Origin: Tragulus kanchil
Lineage: Eukaryota; Chordata; Mammalia; Artiodactyla; Tragulidae
Assembly (NCBI GenBank): GCA_022376925.1
Contig: JAIOJX010000004.1
Coordinates: 180,945,501-181,009,500 of the forward strand
Length of the DNA: 64,000 bases
Direction: 5' to 3'
The position numbers and the translations under genes are program-made. This document shows positions 47,271 through 59,214 of this stretch, in pieces; within the stretch, counting starts at the first letter, position 1; each line of letters begins with the position of its first letter. The notes beneath the pieces were generated by a model. That model was not told where the DNA came from. It worked only from the letters and a program-made list of their open reading frames with translations, and made no database searches.

Positions 47271-48559
47271 TTCTAAACAATGGAAATTGTCTGAACTTGG
47301 GGAAACCTCGTTGAAAAGACCCGAACCTGAGAAAAAACTGACAGCAGGTGGAGAAGGGGGAGACAGAGGAAGAGAGGGCTGGATGGCATCACCCACTCAA
47401 TGGACATGAGCTTGAGTAAATTTTGGGAGAAGGTGAAGGACAGGGAGGCCTGGCGTGCTGCGGTCCATGGCGTCACAAAGTGTCAGACATAACTGAGTGA
47501 CTGAATTGGACTGAACTGAACCGAAAGTAATATTTGAGAAAAATGTATAGCTTCCCTGTTGGCTCCAACGGTAATGAACCCGCCTGCAATGCGGGAGACC
47601 CAGGTTCGATCCCTGGGTCGGGAAGACCCCCAGGAGGAGGAAATGGCAACCCACTCCAGGATTCTTGCCTGGAGAATTCCATGGACAGAGAGCCTGGTGG
47701 ACTACTGTCCATGGGGTCACAAAGAGTCGGATATGAGTGAGCGACTTTCCTTCTCTCACTTGATAGCCTCAAGAGCTTATATGAGGAACAAAACGAGGCT
47801 GAGAATTCATGACCTAAGCATTCAAAACTAAGAAGTAAAATAAGAGCAATAGAATAAACCCAAAGGGAAAAAGAAAGGAAATAATAAAGACCAGAAATTA
47901 ATGAAGTGGAAAAAATTGTATGGAAGAAATGATATACAAGGCCAAAAGCTGGTTCTTTGAAAAGACTAATAAAATGAACAAATCTGGGAAACAAGAACAA
48001 GTGTTGGAGACAAAAATAATCCATGTGGACTGAAAAGAAGGGATATAACAGAAATGAAAAAGCAGAGATTAAATATATATCAAGTGACACTACCACGAGC
48101 TTTATATCAGTAAATTTGGAAACCCAAGAAAAAAAGAAAAATATATTAACTATTTCTAGAAAAACATGACATATTAATGGTAGGAATAATATGACTCAGG
48201 AAGCAACAGACATTTCTAATAGTTTTATATCTATGAAAGAAATCGAATTAGTATTTTAAAATCTACCACTCCCTCTTCCCACATTGTCCCAAACTAGGCA
48301 CAGATGACTTTTAAAATATTACAAAATATTCAAGGAAGAGATAATTCAACATTATCCAGATGTCTCTAAAAATGGAGTAAAAAGATAATATCGCCAATTC
48401 ATTTCATGAAATTAGTCTAACTTTGACAGCTTCCCCTCAAAAAAAAAAAGACAAAGACAACTCGAGAAAGGAAAATTACTGGCAAATCTCACTGATGAAC
48501 TTGGGGCCCCCACCAATACTGGCAGCTTGAAGCCAGCAGTGTATAAAAGCCAGTCTAAT

Positions 48560-48700
48560 GCGGACTTCCCTGGTGGTCCAGTGGCTAAGACTTCCCCCTT
48601 GCAATGCTAAGGGCCTGGGTTCGATCCCTGGCCAGGGAACTAGTTCCCACATGCCTCAACTAGGACCGGTTGCAGCTAAATAAATAAGTAAATATATTTC
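48560..48700 (+). repeat. CHR-type SINE, short
   Basis: GGACTTCCCTGGTGGTCCAG head, TGGGTTCGATCCCTGGCCAG box, then directly to an (AAATAAAT)-type tail; the central body is missing. Confidence 0.85.
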
Positions 48701-49140
48701 AAAAAGACAATAATCATGACTGCATTTCTTAGGGTACCGTTTAAGCAGCTATAAAAAAAAAAGACATCCAAACAGGGTGGCTTAAAGAAGACAAAGTAAA
48801 CTTCTCTCTCATGTTCAGATGAGAGGGGTTCTACCATCCCCAACATGTCCGGGATTGTGCCAGGATTTCTACTTCCTGGCCAGCGGAGAGGAGAGACAGA
48901 TGCGTAGGACACATGGTGTGGCCTTCAAGGAGACTGGGTAGAACCTGCACCCTCCACTCCCGTCCATACCCTTGTCCTCCAAATGCAGTTACTGGACCGC
49001 CCCTTGCTTCCAGGGACTCCGAGGGATGTGGACGTCAGCTGGGTGTGCGCGGGGCTGGCTGCAAGTCTTGGAGCTCTGTTCTTAAAAAGAAATGGAAAAT
49101 GACTCCTGGGGGACATTCCCCAAATAGACTAAGTTCGGTT
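48701..49140. other. Unique intergenic sequence
   Basis: A decayed old repeat ('agggtggcttaaagaagacaaag') is possible. No gene seen. Confidence 0.4.
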
Positions 49141-49144
49141 TAGT

Positions 49145-49305
49145 GAAGTCACTCAGTCGTGTCCAGTTCTGAGTGACCCTATGGACTGTGACCACTGGAG
49201 TGGGGTGCCATTTCCTTCTCCAGGGGATCGTCCCAACCCAGGAATACAAACCGGGGTCTCCTGCATTGCAGGCAGATTCTTTATCAACTGAGCTACCAGT
49301 TAGGT
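49145..49305 (-). repeat. Bov-tA SINE
   Basis: Antisense: AGTCACTCAGTCGTGTCCAG, CCATTTCCTTCTCCAGGGGA, GGGTCTCCTGCATTGCAGGC, TTATCAACTGAGCTACCAGT. Confidence 0.85.
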
Positions 49306-49353
49306 TTATGCTGGAATAAACCTAACTTCCCTAATTTCGGGTAAGTGCACATT

Positions 49354-49556
49354 TGCTTTTTGTTGTTTAGTTGTTAAATCATGTCTGACTTCTTTGCGAC
49401 CTCATGGACTGTACTCTGTCCATGGGATTTCCAGATCAGAATAGTAGAGTGGGCTGCCATTTCCTTCTGCGGGGGGATCTTCCCAGCCCAAGGATTGAAC
49501 CCGTGTCTCCCACACGGCAGGCAGACTCTTTGCCACTGAGCCACCAGGGAAACCCC
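49354..49556 (-). repeat. Bov-tA SINE with target-site duplication
   Basis: Antisense full element ending TGCCACTGAGCCACCAGGGA AACCCC, flanked by an 11-base duplication AAGTGCACATT / AAGTGAACATT (49343-49353 and 49557-49567). Confidence 0.9.
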
Positions 49557-49567
49557 AAGTGAACATT

Positions 49568-50350
49568 AGGGAATGTATTAATGTTAGTCACAGAATCTCC
49601 ATAGATACAGAAGAAAAAAAATCACTCAAAACCAAATACTGATGATCAAAATAAAGCTGTTGCTCCTAAGAATAGTAAGGACCCTTCTTTAACTGATAAT
49701 AACATATGATAATATTAACATCTGCCAAAAGCCTGCATCACATTCAGTGGCAAAATACTAGAAGCATTCTTTTTCAAATCAGAAATGAGCAAAGATGCCT
49801 ATAATCACTGATTTTATTCAACCCAAGGAATTAAGTTGCAAAAATTGGGAAGGGAGAAATAAAACTCATTTTTTCACAAATAAGGCTGTCTACAAAAACA
49901 AACTGGTCAGTAGCAAACTCTCAATACATTATAATAAGAATTTCCATCCAGGTTGCCATATATATGAGTGTAATCTGCAATGTCTGACATTTTTCTGCAT
50001 ATAAGCAACAAACAGAAAATACAGTTTTAAAAAGTGTTACTTAAATGACACAAAGTAATAAGGCATCAAGGAATAAATCTTATTTAACCAGTTCAGGACG
50101 TTTCTCGGAGCAATTATAAAATTTTATTGAAAGCTATAAAAGAGAAACATGACATATTGAGTGGTAGGAAGATTGAATGTTACCAAGATGTCAATTCTCT
50201 CCAAATTCCTCTACAAATTGAACAGAATTCTAATCCAAATCCTGTCATAGTTTTTATTGGAACTCGACAAGCTGATTGTAACATTTCTATGAAAGAGCAA
50301 GTAGTTCGTGACAACTGTAACAATTTTGAAAAAGTTCAAGCGAGGAGACT
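49568..50350 (+). mobile_element. L1 ORF2 fragment
   Basis: GAAAGCTATAAAAGAGAAAC, GGAAGATTGAATGTTACCAA, GATGTCAATTCTCTCCAAAT and AACAATTTTGAAAAAGTTCA are diverged L1 ORF2 landmarks. Stops break the frame. Confidence 0.75.
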
Positions 50351-50552
50351 TTGCCGTTCGGAACAAAACGACCTGACAGAAGATTTTGGTGATTAAGGCA
50401 GCGGGATGCTGTCTGCAGGGTGGACACATCGCCCAACAGATGGAGAAGTGAGAAAACAGACTCCCACGCACGCAGACGTACGTGCCGTGAGACCGCTCGG
50501 CGGCAGCTCCCCGGTGACAAACCGGGCACCTGTCCTCACTCAGCGATGCTGC

Positions 50553-50838
50553 TGGGACTTGCCTGGTGGCCCAGTGGTTACGACTCTGCGTGCCAAATGC
50601 GGGGACCTGGGTTCCATCCCTCGCCTGGGAAGATCCCACACGCACCTGCCTCGGAGCCGCTAAGTCCGGGCGCTGCAACTATGGAAGCCCGTGTGCCCAT
50701 CGCTCGTGCTAGGCAGCAAGCGAAGCCACTGCAATGAGAAGCAAAGAGTAGACCCTAGTCACCACAACTAGAGGAAGTCCACGTGCAGCCACAGAGACGC
50801 AGTGCAACCCAAACTGAAAATAAATAAATAAATAAAAA
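50553..50838 (+). repeat. CHR-type tRNA-Glu SINE
   Basis: GGGACTTGCCTGGTGGCCCA head to an (AAATAAAT)n tail. First of three head-to-tail SINEs. Confidence 0.88.
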
Positions 50839-50848
50839 TGGTGCCCCA

Positions 50849-51193
50849 GGGCTTTCCTTGTGGCTCAGTGGTTAAGAGTCCACCTGCCAGTGCAGGAGAC
50901 ACCGGTTTGATCCCTGGTCTGGGGAGATCCCATAAGCCTCGGGGCAGCTAAGCCTGTGCACCACAACTACTGAGCCTCTGCTCTAGAACTCAGGTGCTGT
51001 GACTACGGAACCCGAGGGCCATAATACCTGAAACCTGAGCGCTCTAGAGTCTGCGCTCCACAATAAGAGAAACCACCACAGGGAGAAGCCTGTGCCCCCA
51101 GCTAGCGAGTAGCCCTTGCTTGCTACAGCTAGAGAAAAGCCTGTGCAGCCACAAAGACCCAGGGCCACAAATACAATAATTAAAAAATATTGA
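50849..51193 (+). repeat. CHR-type tRNA-Glu SINE, long
   Basis: GGGCTTTCCTTGTGGCTCAG head through an extended body to AATACAATAATTAAAAAATA. It follows the previous SINE after 10 bases. A partial duplicate starts at 52019. Confidence 0.88.
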
Positions 51194-51195
51194 GG

Positions 51196-51479
51196 GGCTT
51201 CCCTGGTGGTCCAGTGGATAAGGACACTGCCTTGCAGTGCAAGGGGCGCCGGTTCGATCCCTGGCACGGGAAGATCCCACATGCTGCAGAGCAGCTGGAC
51301 TGGTGTGTCCAATTACGAGCCAGAGTTCTGGAGCGCATGCACCCAGAGCCAGTGCTCTGTGATGAGAGAGGCCACTGCGATGGGAGGCCCACACAGGCCA
51401 AAGAACAAAGATGGATGAAAATGAATAAACAAAAGACCAATAAAAAAGCAGCCAAAAATTAAAAAAAAAAAAAAAAGAA
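51196..51479 (+). repeat. CHR-type SINE
   Basis: GGGCTTCCCTGGTGGTCCAG head, CGCCGGTTCGATCCCTGGCA box, body shared with the SINEs at 35770 and 29185 (minus), A-tail. Its duplicate is 52317-52600. Confidence 0.9.
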
Positions 51480-52014
51480 AACATGTTCCTGGAATAATTG
51501 GTCATGGAGATAATACAACTGAATCCTTCATCTCATGAAAGTGGAAGAGATCTATTTTACCACACCCTAAATTTATCTCAAGTGTTGAAGGACCTAGGTG
51601 TAGAAAACCACATTTTAGAAGCTTTAGAGGAAAATGCAGTAGAATGTCTTTATGAAATTGGCCAAAGGGCAGAACTTCGTAAACAAAACTCACTCCAGAA
51701 ACCCAAGTGATTAGGAAAGAAATTTAAATCAGACCACAGCCAAGCAAAAATATTGTGTATTAAAAGTCACAACTGATGATAAGACATGCCAAAGACTAGA
51801 AAATAGAATTTGCAATGCATATAGCAAATCAGAATACATAAAGGACGTCTCCAGATAAGGACCAGCAAGTAGGGACATGCACAAGAGATGTGACAAGAAC
51901 ATTTACGGAACAGGAAACACCAGGGTCTGGTAAAGATGCTCAACACCAGAAACACGTTTGCATCAATTAACATTGCGATGAGATGCCAATTCACACCCAA
52001 GAAGCTGGCAAAAG
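51480..52014 (+). mobile_element. L1-like relic
   Basis: Contains 'aaagatgctcaacaccag', AACATTGCGATGAGATGCCA and TTCACACCCAAGAAGCTGGC, diverged L1 3' landmarks. A 70-residue open frame at 51498-51710 lies beside it and has no recognisable similarity. Confidence 0.55.
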
Positions 52015-52915
52015 TGTCAGACACCGGTTTGATCCCTGGTCTGGGGAGATCCCATAAGCCTCGGGGCAGCTAAGCCTGTGCACCACAACTACTGAGCCTC
52101 TGCTCTAGAACTCAGGTGCTGTGACTACGGAACCCGAGGGCCATAATACCTGAAACCTGAGCGCTCTAGAGTCTGCGCTCCACAATAAGAGAAACCACCA
52201 CAGGGAGAAGCCTGTGCCCCAGCTAGCGAGTAGCCCTTGCTTGCTACAGCTAGAGAAAAGCCTGTGCAGCCACAAAGACCCAGGGCCACAAATACAATAA
52301 TTAAAAAATATTGAGGGGCTTCCCTGGTGGTCCAGTGGATAAGGACACTGCCTTGCAGTGCAAGGGGCGCCGGTTCGATCCCTGGCACGGGAAGATCCCA
52401 CATGCTGCAGAGCAGCTGGACTGGTGTGTCCAATTACGAGCCAGAGTTCTGGAGCGCATGCACCCAGAGCCAGTGCTCTGTGATGAGAGAGGCCACTGCG
52501 ATGGGAGGCCCACACAGGCCAAAGAACAAAGATGGATGAAAATGAATAAACAAAAGACCAATAAAAAAGCAGCCAAAAATTAAAAAAAAAAAAAAAAGAA
52601 AACATGTTCCTGGAATAATTGGTCATGGAGATAATACAACTGAATCCTTCATCTCATGAAAGTGGAAGAGATCTATTTTACCACACCCTAAATTTATCTC
52701 AAGTGTTGAAGGACCTAGGTGTAGAAAACCACATTTTAGAAGCTTTAGAGGAAAATGCAGTAGAATGTCTTTATGAAATTGGCCAAAGGGCAGAACTTCG
52801 TAAACAAAACTCACTCCAGAAACCCAAGTGATTAGGAAAGAAATTTAAATCAGACCACAGCCAAGCAAAAATATTGTGTATTAAAAGTCACAACTGATGA
52901 TAAGACATGCCAAAG

Positions 52916-55126
52916 ACTAGAAAATAGAATTTGCAATGCATATAGCAAATCAGAATACATAAAGGACGTCTCCAGATAAGGACCAGCAAGTAGGGACATG
53001 CACAAGAGATGTGACAAGAACATTTACGGAACAGGAAACACCAGGGTCTGGTAAAGATGCTCAACACCAGAAACACGTTTGCATCAATTAACATTGCGAT
53101 GAGATGCCAATTCACACCCAAGAAGCTGGCAAAAGAATACAAAGTCTTCTGAGGCTAAATGCGGGTGACCATGTGGACCATGAGGATCCCCGAAAAATGG
53201 CTTCTCTGTCTTTGGCTGGAAGACGTAGGTGCCCGCCAGCTCCAGGGAGTCACAAATACTCACAGCAGAACTGTTAGTCAGGCAGACATCACGAGCCTCA
53301 GGCCTATCCAGTAACAGGACTTGGGATAAATGCATTTGGATCTGATCAAATCACACACTGTTACACACAAACAAAGATAATTGTGCTACAGGTACAGGTC
53401 CAACATTTACCAGCACACTGCTGGGTGGAAGCTGTGCTCCTAGGACACGAAGGCCTGTGGTGGGGAGGAGGGAACTGGGTGAGCATTAGGGCTTTGGGGA
53501 GCACGATCTAAGAAGGTGGGTGGAGCTGAAAAATGAGGGAGGGTCTTCTAACAGACCTGGCTCCCCAAGGATGGAAGACTGTCTTCTAAGGGAATGAGTT
53601 CCCCGTCACTGGAAGTCTGTGAGCTGGGCCGGGTGACTGCCTTGAGGGCCAAGCCTTCCACACCAGCAGTGCAGAGGAGGCGCTGGATAAAGACGGTCTT
53701 CATGATTGCCCTGTGCACGCCCAGGGGCCCGTGCTTCTGTGATTCAGTCAGCTAGCCAGCGTGGCTGAGAGAGGACGGAATGAATAACCAGCAGTGACAC
53801 ATCCCTGGATGGAGCTGCTCACACACCGAAGGGGACGGCCCCCGGGCATGCGGCAGCAGGGGAGGAGCCCAAAACACGCCGAGGAAAGAACCCTGGTGCA
53901 AGAGGCTGAACACCGCGATTCCATTGATGTGAAATGCTAGAAAATGCGCAGTCATCTGCAATGAGAGGAAGCAGAAGGAGTCCGGGGTGGGGCATGTGCA
54001 GGTGCAGAAAAGGAAGACGGGGCAAACTAGAAAATAGAATTTGCAATGCATATAGCAAATCAGAATACATAAAGGACGTCTCCAGATAAGGACCAGCAAG
54101 TAGGGACATGCACAAGAGATGTGACAAGAACATTTACGGAACAGGAAACACCAGGGTCTGGTAAAGATGCTCAACACCAGAAACACGTTTGCATCAATTA
54201 ACATTGCGATGAGATGCCAATTCACACCCAAGAAGCTGGCAAAAGAATACAAAGTCTTCTGAGGCTAAATGCGGGTGACCATGTGGACCATGAGGATCCC
54301 CGAAAAATGGCTTCTCTGTCTTTGGCTGGAAGGCGAGGTGCCCGCCAGCTCCAGGGAGTCACAAATACTCACAGCAGAACTGTTAGTCAGGCAGACATCA
54401 CGAGCCTCAGGCCTATCCAGTAACAGGACTTGGGATAAATGCATTTGGATCTGATCAAATCACACACTGTTACACACAAACAAAGATAATTGTGCTACAG
54501 GTACAGGTCCAACATTTACCAGCACACTGCTGGGTGGAAGCTGTGCTCCTAGGACACGAAGGCCTGTGGTGGGGAGGAGGGAACTGGGTGAGCATTAGGG
54601 CTTTGGGGAGCACGATCTAAGAAGGTGGGTGGAGCTGAAAAATGAGGGAGGGTCTTCTAACAGACCTGGCTCCCCAAGGATGGAAGACTGTCTTCTAAGG
54701 GAATGAGTTCCCCGTCACTGGAAGTCTGTGAGCTGGGCCGGGTGACTGCCTTGAGGGCCAAGCCTTCCACACCAGCAGTGCAGAGGAGGCGCTGGATAAA
54801 GACGGTCTTCATGATTGCCCTGTGCACGCCCAGGGGCCCGTGCTTCTGTGATTCAGTCAGCTAGCCAGCGTGGCTGAGAGAGGACGGAATGAATAACCAG
54901 CAGTGACACATCCCTGGATGGAGCTGCTCACACACCGAAGGGGACGGCCCCCGGGCATGCGGCAGCAGGGGAGGAGCCCAAAAACACGCCGAGGGAAAGA
55001 ACCCTGGTGCAAGAGGCTGAACACCGCGATTCCATTGATGTGAAATGCTAGAAAATGCGCAGTCATCTGCAATGAGAGGAAGCAGAAGGAGTCCGGGGGT
55101 GGGGGACGGATGTGCAGGGGTGCGAG
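52916..55126 (+). repeat. Tandem duplication 15 (52916-54002 / 54026-55126)
   Basis: Unit starts ACTAGAAAATAGAATTTGCA; offset 1110 falling to 1109. The first 220 bases also occur at 51794-52014. Copy 1 ends in garbled sequence (GGTGCAGAAAAGGAAGACGG) at 54001-54020. Confidence 0.95.
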
Positions 55127-55390
55127 GAAACCTCCCACAGGAATGGGACTGTCCTCTCATGGCCTGCATCTTGATTGTGATAGAGATTTTATGGGTGCAT
55201 GTGTAGGGCTGGCCAAAATGTTCATTTGGGTTTTCTGTAAAGATGTTACGGAAAAACCCAAACGAACATTTTGTCCAATCCAGTATCTATGAACATGAAT
55301 GGAATTGTACACTTTACATGAATTCATTTCTTGTATGTAAATTATGACTTAATGTAGAGATTTAAAAAGAAAAAAAGAAAAAGAAAAAAC
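55127..55390 (+). mobile_element. L1 3'UTR terminal part with MITE insertion
   Basis: GAATTGTACACTTTACATGA and 'gtatgtaaattatgacttaatg' followed by an A-rich tail match the end of an L1M-type 3'UTR. The mariner-like hairpin at 55207-55281 interrupts it. Confidence 0.6.
55207..55281 (+). ncRNA. mariner-MITE hairpin resembling miR-2284/2285
   Basis: This is a compact inverted repeat. The 5' arm (about 55210-55240, core AAAATGTTCATTTGGGTTTT) pairs with the 3' arm (55246-55278, core AAAACCCAAACGAACATTTT) around a 5-base loop AGATG, leaving only a few mismatches and one bulge. The sequence matches what I know of the ruminant-specific miR-2284/2285 microRNA family, whose members derive from bovine mariner-type terminal inverted repeats. 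It sits in an L1 3' end in the CYTH4-RAC2 intergenic region. The hairpin is seen directly; processing into a mature microRNA is inferred from the family. It could equally be a silent MITE. Confidence 0.6.
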
Positions 55391-55419
55391 GAAGAGACCT
55401 GAACAGAAGGTCAGGGCTT

Positions 55420-56183
55420 GTGGATCTTGGCCCTAGTCTCATGCACAGGAGCCTCAGCTTTCCCATCTGTAAAATGAGCGTATTGGACAAGGAGGCCTGT
55501 GTTCGCTTCCAGGGCAGTGGATGCGAATGCATCTCGTCATCCCGGCAAATTCGTGAACCGCTCTGGCCTCGGTTTTCTCTCCTGGATAAAGTGGGGGAAC
55601 GACAGATGCACTACAGGCGGGGCTCAGAGCCGCGCTGGCCCCTCTGGGGGCCCACGGAGGCGGCCGCTGCACCTCGAGGCTGTCCCCGGGCGGCCTCTCT
55701 CCCTGTCCTACTCTCCTGCCAGCTCTGGTCCGTCTTCACAGCCACAGAGCCACCTGCCGATCGGGTCCGTCCCAAGACGTCCTGTGGTCCCAGGTCCCTG
55801 CGTCACTCTCCTTACAGGTGATGGGTTCCTCATGGACAGCTGCTTGTCTTTCTGGCGTTGCCTCACTGCAAGGCCAAGCCCAGAGCCAGGTATTCAAGGG
55901 GTATATAGTGGGTGCACACAGAATGGAGGAGGGAGTCAGGTGGCCCTCCGTCAGGGAGAGTTTGGCTTGTGTTGCCCTGGAGACTTGGCTTTCTCAGGAT
56001 GAAGGGCAGGTGCCAACTGAGGGCCATCATGGCCATGCACAGTCCAGCAGGTTGTTTACTGCACAAGGAGGCTCTACCCAGGGGACAAACGAGGGAGAAA
56101 ACCCAGCACATAGATCTGCTTCCAAGTCACGTGACCATACGCACGGGCTGTGTCTCCTCAAAAGAGGTGCGTTCTTCTTGTTT
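55420..56183. other. Intergenic sequence with MIR-like pieces
   Basis: MIR-like stretches near 55430-55620 ('cagctttcccatctgtaaaatgagcg' and 'ctcggttttctctcctggataaag'). The rest, to about 56160, is unrecognised unique DNA. Confidence 0.45.
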
Positions 56184-56470
56184 CTTTTCTTAAATAAGCA
56201 TTATATTTTGGAATAACTTTAGATCTAGAGAAAAGTTGCAAGGATAGTGAGAGAATTCATCATTTCCTTCAGCCAGGTTTCCTTTCTGTTCACAGTGCAT
56301 TTGTTCAAAGTAAGAACTTAACCTCGGCACAATTCTGTTATTTAATTTCAGAGTTGTCTTGGAGATTACTACGTTTTCCATTAATATCTTTTTTTTCCCC
56401 CTTTGTTCAGGGATCTGATCCAGGATCCCACATTGCACAGAGTACATTGTTTTTGTTAGAGTAACACAGA
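56184..56470 (-). mobile_element. L1 3'UTR fragment
   Basis: Antisense: 'ttggaataactttagatctagagaaaagttgcaaggatag' (broken), 'ggatctgatccaggatcccacattgca', typical of old L1M 3' regions. A partial duplicate is at 57399-57610. Confidence 0.65.
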
Positions 56471-58534
56471 GGTTGCCCTTTGGGATCCCAGTGGTTGGGA
56501 AAAGAACGTGAATTTGGAGAAGTAGCCAGAGCGAAGTCCGTAGGTGGCCTGTGAGGCGCCCAGCAAGGGTCATGGGGGGACACCCGGCCTGCTTGACCCT
56601 GGCCGGGCGCCATGAAGTGCTTTCCAGGGTCTCAGCTCAGCCCATGCAAAGCATAGAGCAGAGACATCCAAGTTGGTGGGCAGGTGTGAAATCACTGGCT
56701 GGCTACGTTTTTGGAGCAGGCCCTCAGGGAGACAGCATTTTCCTTCTGTAGACGCCGTTTTTGGCAACCCTGTGGCTTGTGTGGAAGATTCAGTGGCCCG
56801 GGCTGGTTGGGAGCCAGGGATGGGGTAGGGTGCTGACCCAGCACCGGGGGGCCGACTCTCTGCCTGGTTTCCCGGTTTGTCCTGAGTCAGTCTAGGGTGG
56901 GTGACCGGGGAGTGAGTGAGTGACTCTGCCCCTCACCTCCCTCCCCTCTTACCCGGAGCGAGGGGTGCTGGGCGTGGGGAGCGCTGCCATGCAGAGTAAC
57001 CCTAGGCGACCGCGGAGCCCCCACAGAGATCCAGTGCCCTTCAGATCCCGGAGACCCAGGGGGCTCTGTCACCAGCCCCACCCTGCTGCAGCACTCAGGC
57101 TTCGTCCCCCAGACAGCAGCCGGGGTGACAGAAGAGCCAGGAGTCACCTGGACTCCAGTTCAGGCTGGGCGATCCTCGTGAATCGATGGGACTTCCCAGA
57201 CCTTCTGTTTCAGCGTCGTTTAAAGGGGCCACGGCTCCTGAGCGAGGGTGTCTGGTCCCCAGGGCTGCCTCCAGCACGGCGGGCATGGGCACTGCCTGCC
57301 ACTGCTCTTCAGTTTCCCCTTCTCCACCAGCTGACCCCTGACCTCTCTTCCTGCCAATCATATCTCCCCTGTTCTTGCACACGCGGGGATCCCCCTGCAT
57401 AGTGAGAGAATTCATCATTTCCTTCAGCCAGGTTCTTTTACATCTTTGTTAAAGAACTTAACCTCGGCACAATTCTGTTATTTAATTTCAGAGTTGTCTT
57501 GGAGATTACTACGTTTTCCATTAATATCTTTTTTTTCCCCCTTTGTTCAGGGATCTGATCCAGGATCCCACATTGCACAGAGTACATTGTTTTTGTTAGA
57601 GTAACACAGAGGTTGCCCTTTGGGATCCCAGTGGTTGGGAAAAGAACGTGAATTTGGAGAAGTAGCCAGAGCGAAGTCCGTAGGTGGCCTGTGAGGCGCC
57701 CAGCAAGGGTCATGGGGGGACACCCGGCCTGCTTGACCCTGGCCGGGCGCCATGAAGTGCTTTCCAGGGTCTCAGCTCAGCCCATGCAAAGCATAGAGCA
57801 GAGACATCCAAGTTGGTGGGCAGGTGTGAAATCACTGGCTGGCTACGTTTTTGGAGCAGGCCCTCAGGGAGACAGCATTTTCCTTCTGTAGACGCCGTTT
57901 TTGGCAACCCTGTGGCTTGTGTGGAAGATTCAGTGGCCCGGGCTGGTTGGGAGCCAGGGATGGGGTAGGGTGCTGACCCAGCACCGGGGGGCCGACTCTC
58001 TGCCTGGTTTCCCGGTTTGTCCTGAGTCAGTCTAGGGTGGGTGACCGGGGAGTGAGTGAGTGACTCTCCCCCTCACCTCCCTCCCCTCTTACCCGGAGCG
58101 AGGGGTGCTGGGCGTGGGGAGCGCTGCCATGCAGAGTAACCCTAGGCGACCGCGGAGCCCCCACAGAGATCCAGTGCCCTTCAGATCCCGGAGACCCAGG
58201 GGGCTCTGTCACCAGCCCCACCCTGCTGCAGCACTCAGGCTTCGTCCCCCAGACAGCAGCCGGGGTGACAGAAGAGCCAGGAGTCACCTGGACTCCAGTT
58301 CAGGCTGGGCGATCCTCGTGAATCGATGGGACTTCCCAGACCTTCTGTTTCAGCGTCGTTTAAAGGGGCCACGGCTCCTGAGCGAGGGTGTCTGGTCCCC
58401 AGGGCTGCCTCCAGCACGGCGGGCATGGGCACTGCCTGCCACTGCTCTTCAGTTTCCCCTTCTCCACCAGCTGACCCCTGACCTCTCTTCCTGCCAATCA
58501 TATCTCCCCTGTTCTTGCACACGCGGGGATCCCA
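56244..58534 (+). repeat. Tandem duplication 16 (56244-57394 / 57399-58534)
   Basis: Unit starts ATAGTGAGAGAATTCATCAT; offset 1155 falling to 1140 because the start of copy 2 (57431-57450) is garbled and 15 bases shorter. Afterwards identical except single bases (CTCTGCCCC versus CTCTCCCCC). It has no partner junction about 2 kb away. Confidence 0.95.
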
Positions 58535-58554
58535 CACTGGCCCCTGCTTGGGGG

Positions 58555-58830
58555 AGTCTTCCTGCCTTGCCTAGGCAATCCCCTCTGGAATGCCCTTTCT
58601 CTGACACCAGCTTTCAAGTACCTGCTTCAATACCACCTTGAAGACCCCCGCTCCCGCTCTGTGCAACTCTGAGGTCCCCTCCCCGTCCCTCTTCGGCGGC
58701 CCCGTGCCTTTGCTGCCTTGTTTTATGGACACCTGTGATGAGGCTGTAATCTTCCCGCTCACAGCCTGGGCTCACCCATACCCGCTCCGGTGCCTGGCAC
58801 TCAGCAGGTGCTCGTGAAGTGCTTACTGCT
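58555..58830. repeat. L2 LINE 3' fragment
   Basis: CCCCTCTGGAATGCCCTTTC, 'caataccaccttgaagaccccc', 'ggtgcctggcactcagcaggtgctcgtg' (broken) are typical L2 3' sequence. It lies just upstream of RAC2 exon 1. Confidence 0.65.
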
Positions 58831-59074
58831 TAGACCCGAGGTGAGCTCCATTCTTGGAAGCCTCAGGTTTTGGGAGAACAGCTCTGGCCCTGCCCACGGA
58901 AGTGAGTCCCCAGCCCAGAGGGTCCCCAGGCCTCCCTCGGGCGCCCCGGAGCAGGGATGGCCTCGGAGGTGGCCAGGGCCCAGCCGAGCACCTGAGGGCC
59001 ACCCCGCCCTCCCTCGATCCGCCAGACCGCATGCTCCGCCTTCTGCAAACGGCCGTGGGGCAGCAGCTTGGGTA

Positions 59075-59099
59075 AGTTCCTCTTCCGCTTCCTCCTGCC
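59075..59099 (+). promoter_or_regulatory. RAC2: ETS/PU.1-like motif cluster upstream of RAC2 ATG
   Basis: A pyrimidine-rich stretch contains three TTCC cores in a row, which read on the minus strand as AGGAAGCGGAAGAGGAAC, i.e. tandem GGAA ETS cores. It lies 116-140 bases upstream of the start codon, in the probable promoter or 5'UTR. A myeloid/lymphoid ETS input fits RAC2 expression. This is inferred from motifs only. Confidence 0.4.
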
Positions 59100-59214
59100 T
59101 CCTGACCTGCCGGCTGCCGCTCCTCGCTCAGGACACCTCTCCGGCTCCCCGCACCCGGGTCTGCAGTAACGCGCTGGGCTCTGAGCGCTCACCAGCCCCC
59201 AGGCCTCGGACACG

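Larger units (their letters stand above)
46167..48505 (+). repeat. Tandem duplication 13 (46167-47306 / 47307-48420 and beyond)
   Basis: Unit starts CTCGTTGAAAAAGACCCCGA; offset 1140 falling to 1138. Copy 2 loses homopolymer bases at its start, and copy 1 is degraded over its last 70 bases (missing AATTCATTTCATGAAATTAG). The first 208 bases occur three times (45009, 46167, 47307). Confidence 0.95.
50897..53135 (+). repeat. Tandem duplication 14 (50897-52018 / 52019-53135)
   Basis: Unit starts AGACACCGGTTTGATCCCTG; offset 1122 falling to 1121 (one C lost in a run of five). Otherwise identical, including two SINEs. Confidence 0.95.

Noticed and set aside
59060..59080. Possible noncoding first-exon donor (CTTGG/GTAAGT) upstream of the RAC2 ATG
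   Set aside because: A good donor match exists, but there is no transcript evidence and it lies within the likely promoter; a chance match cannot be excluded.
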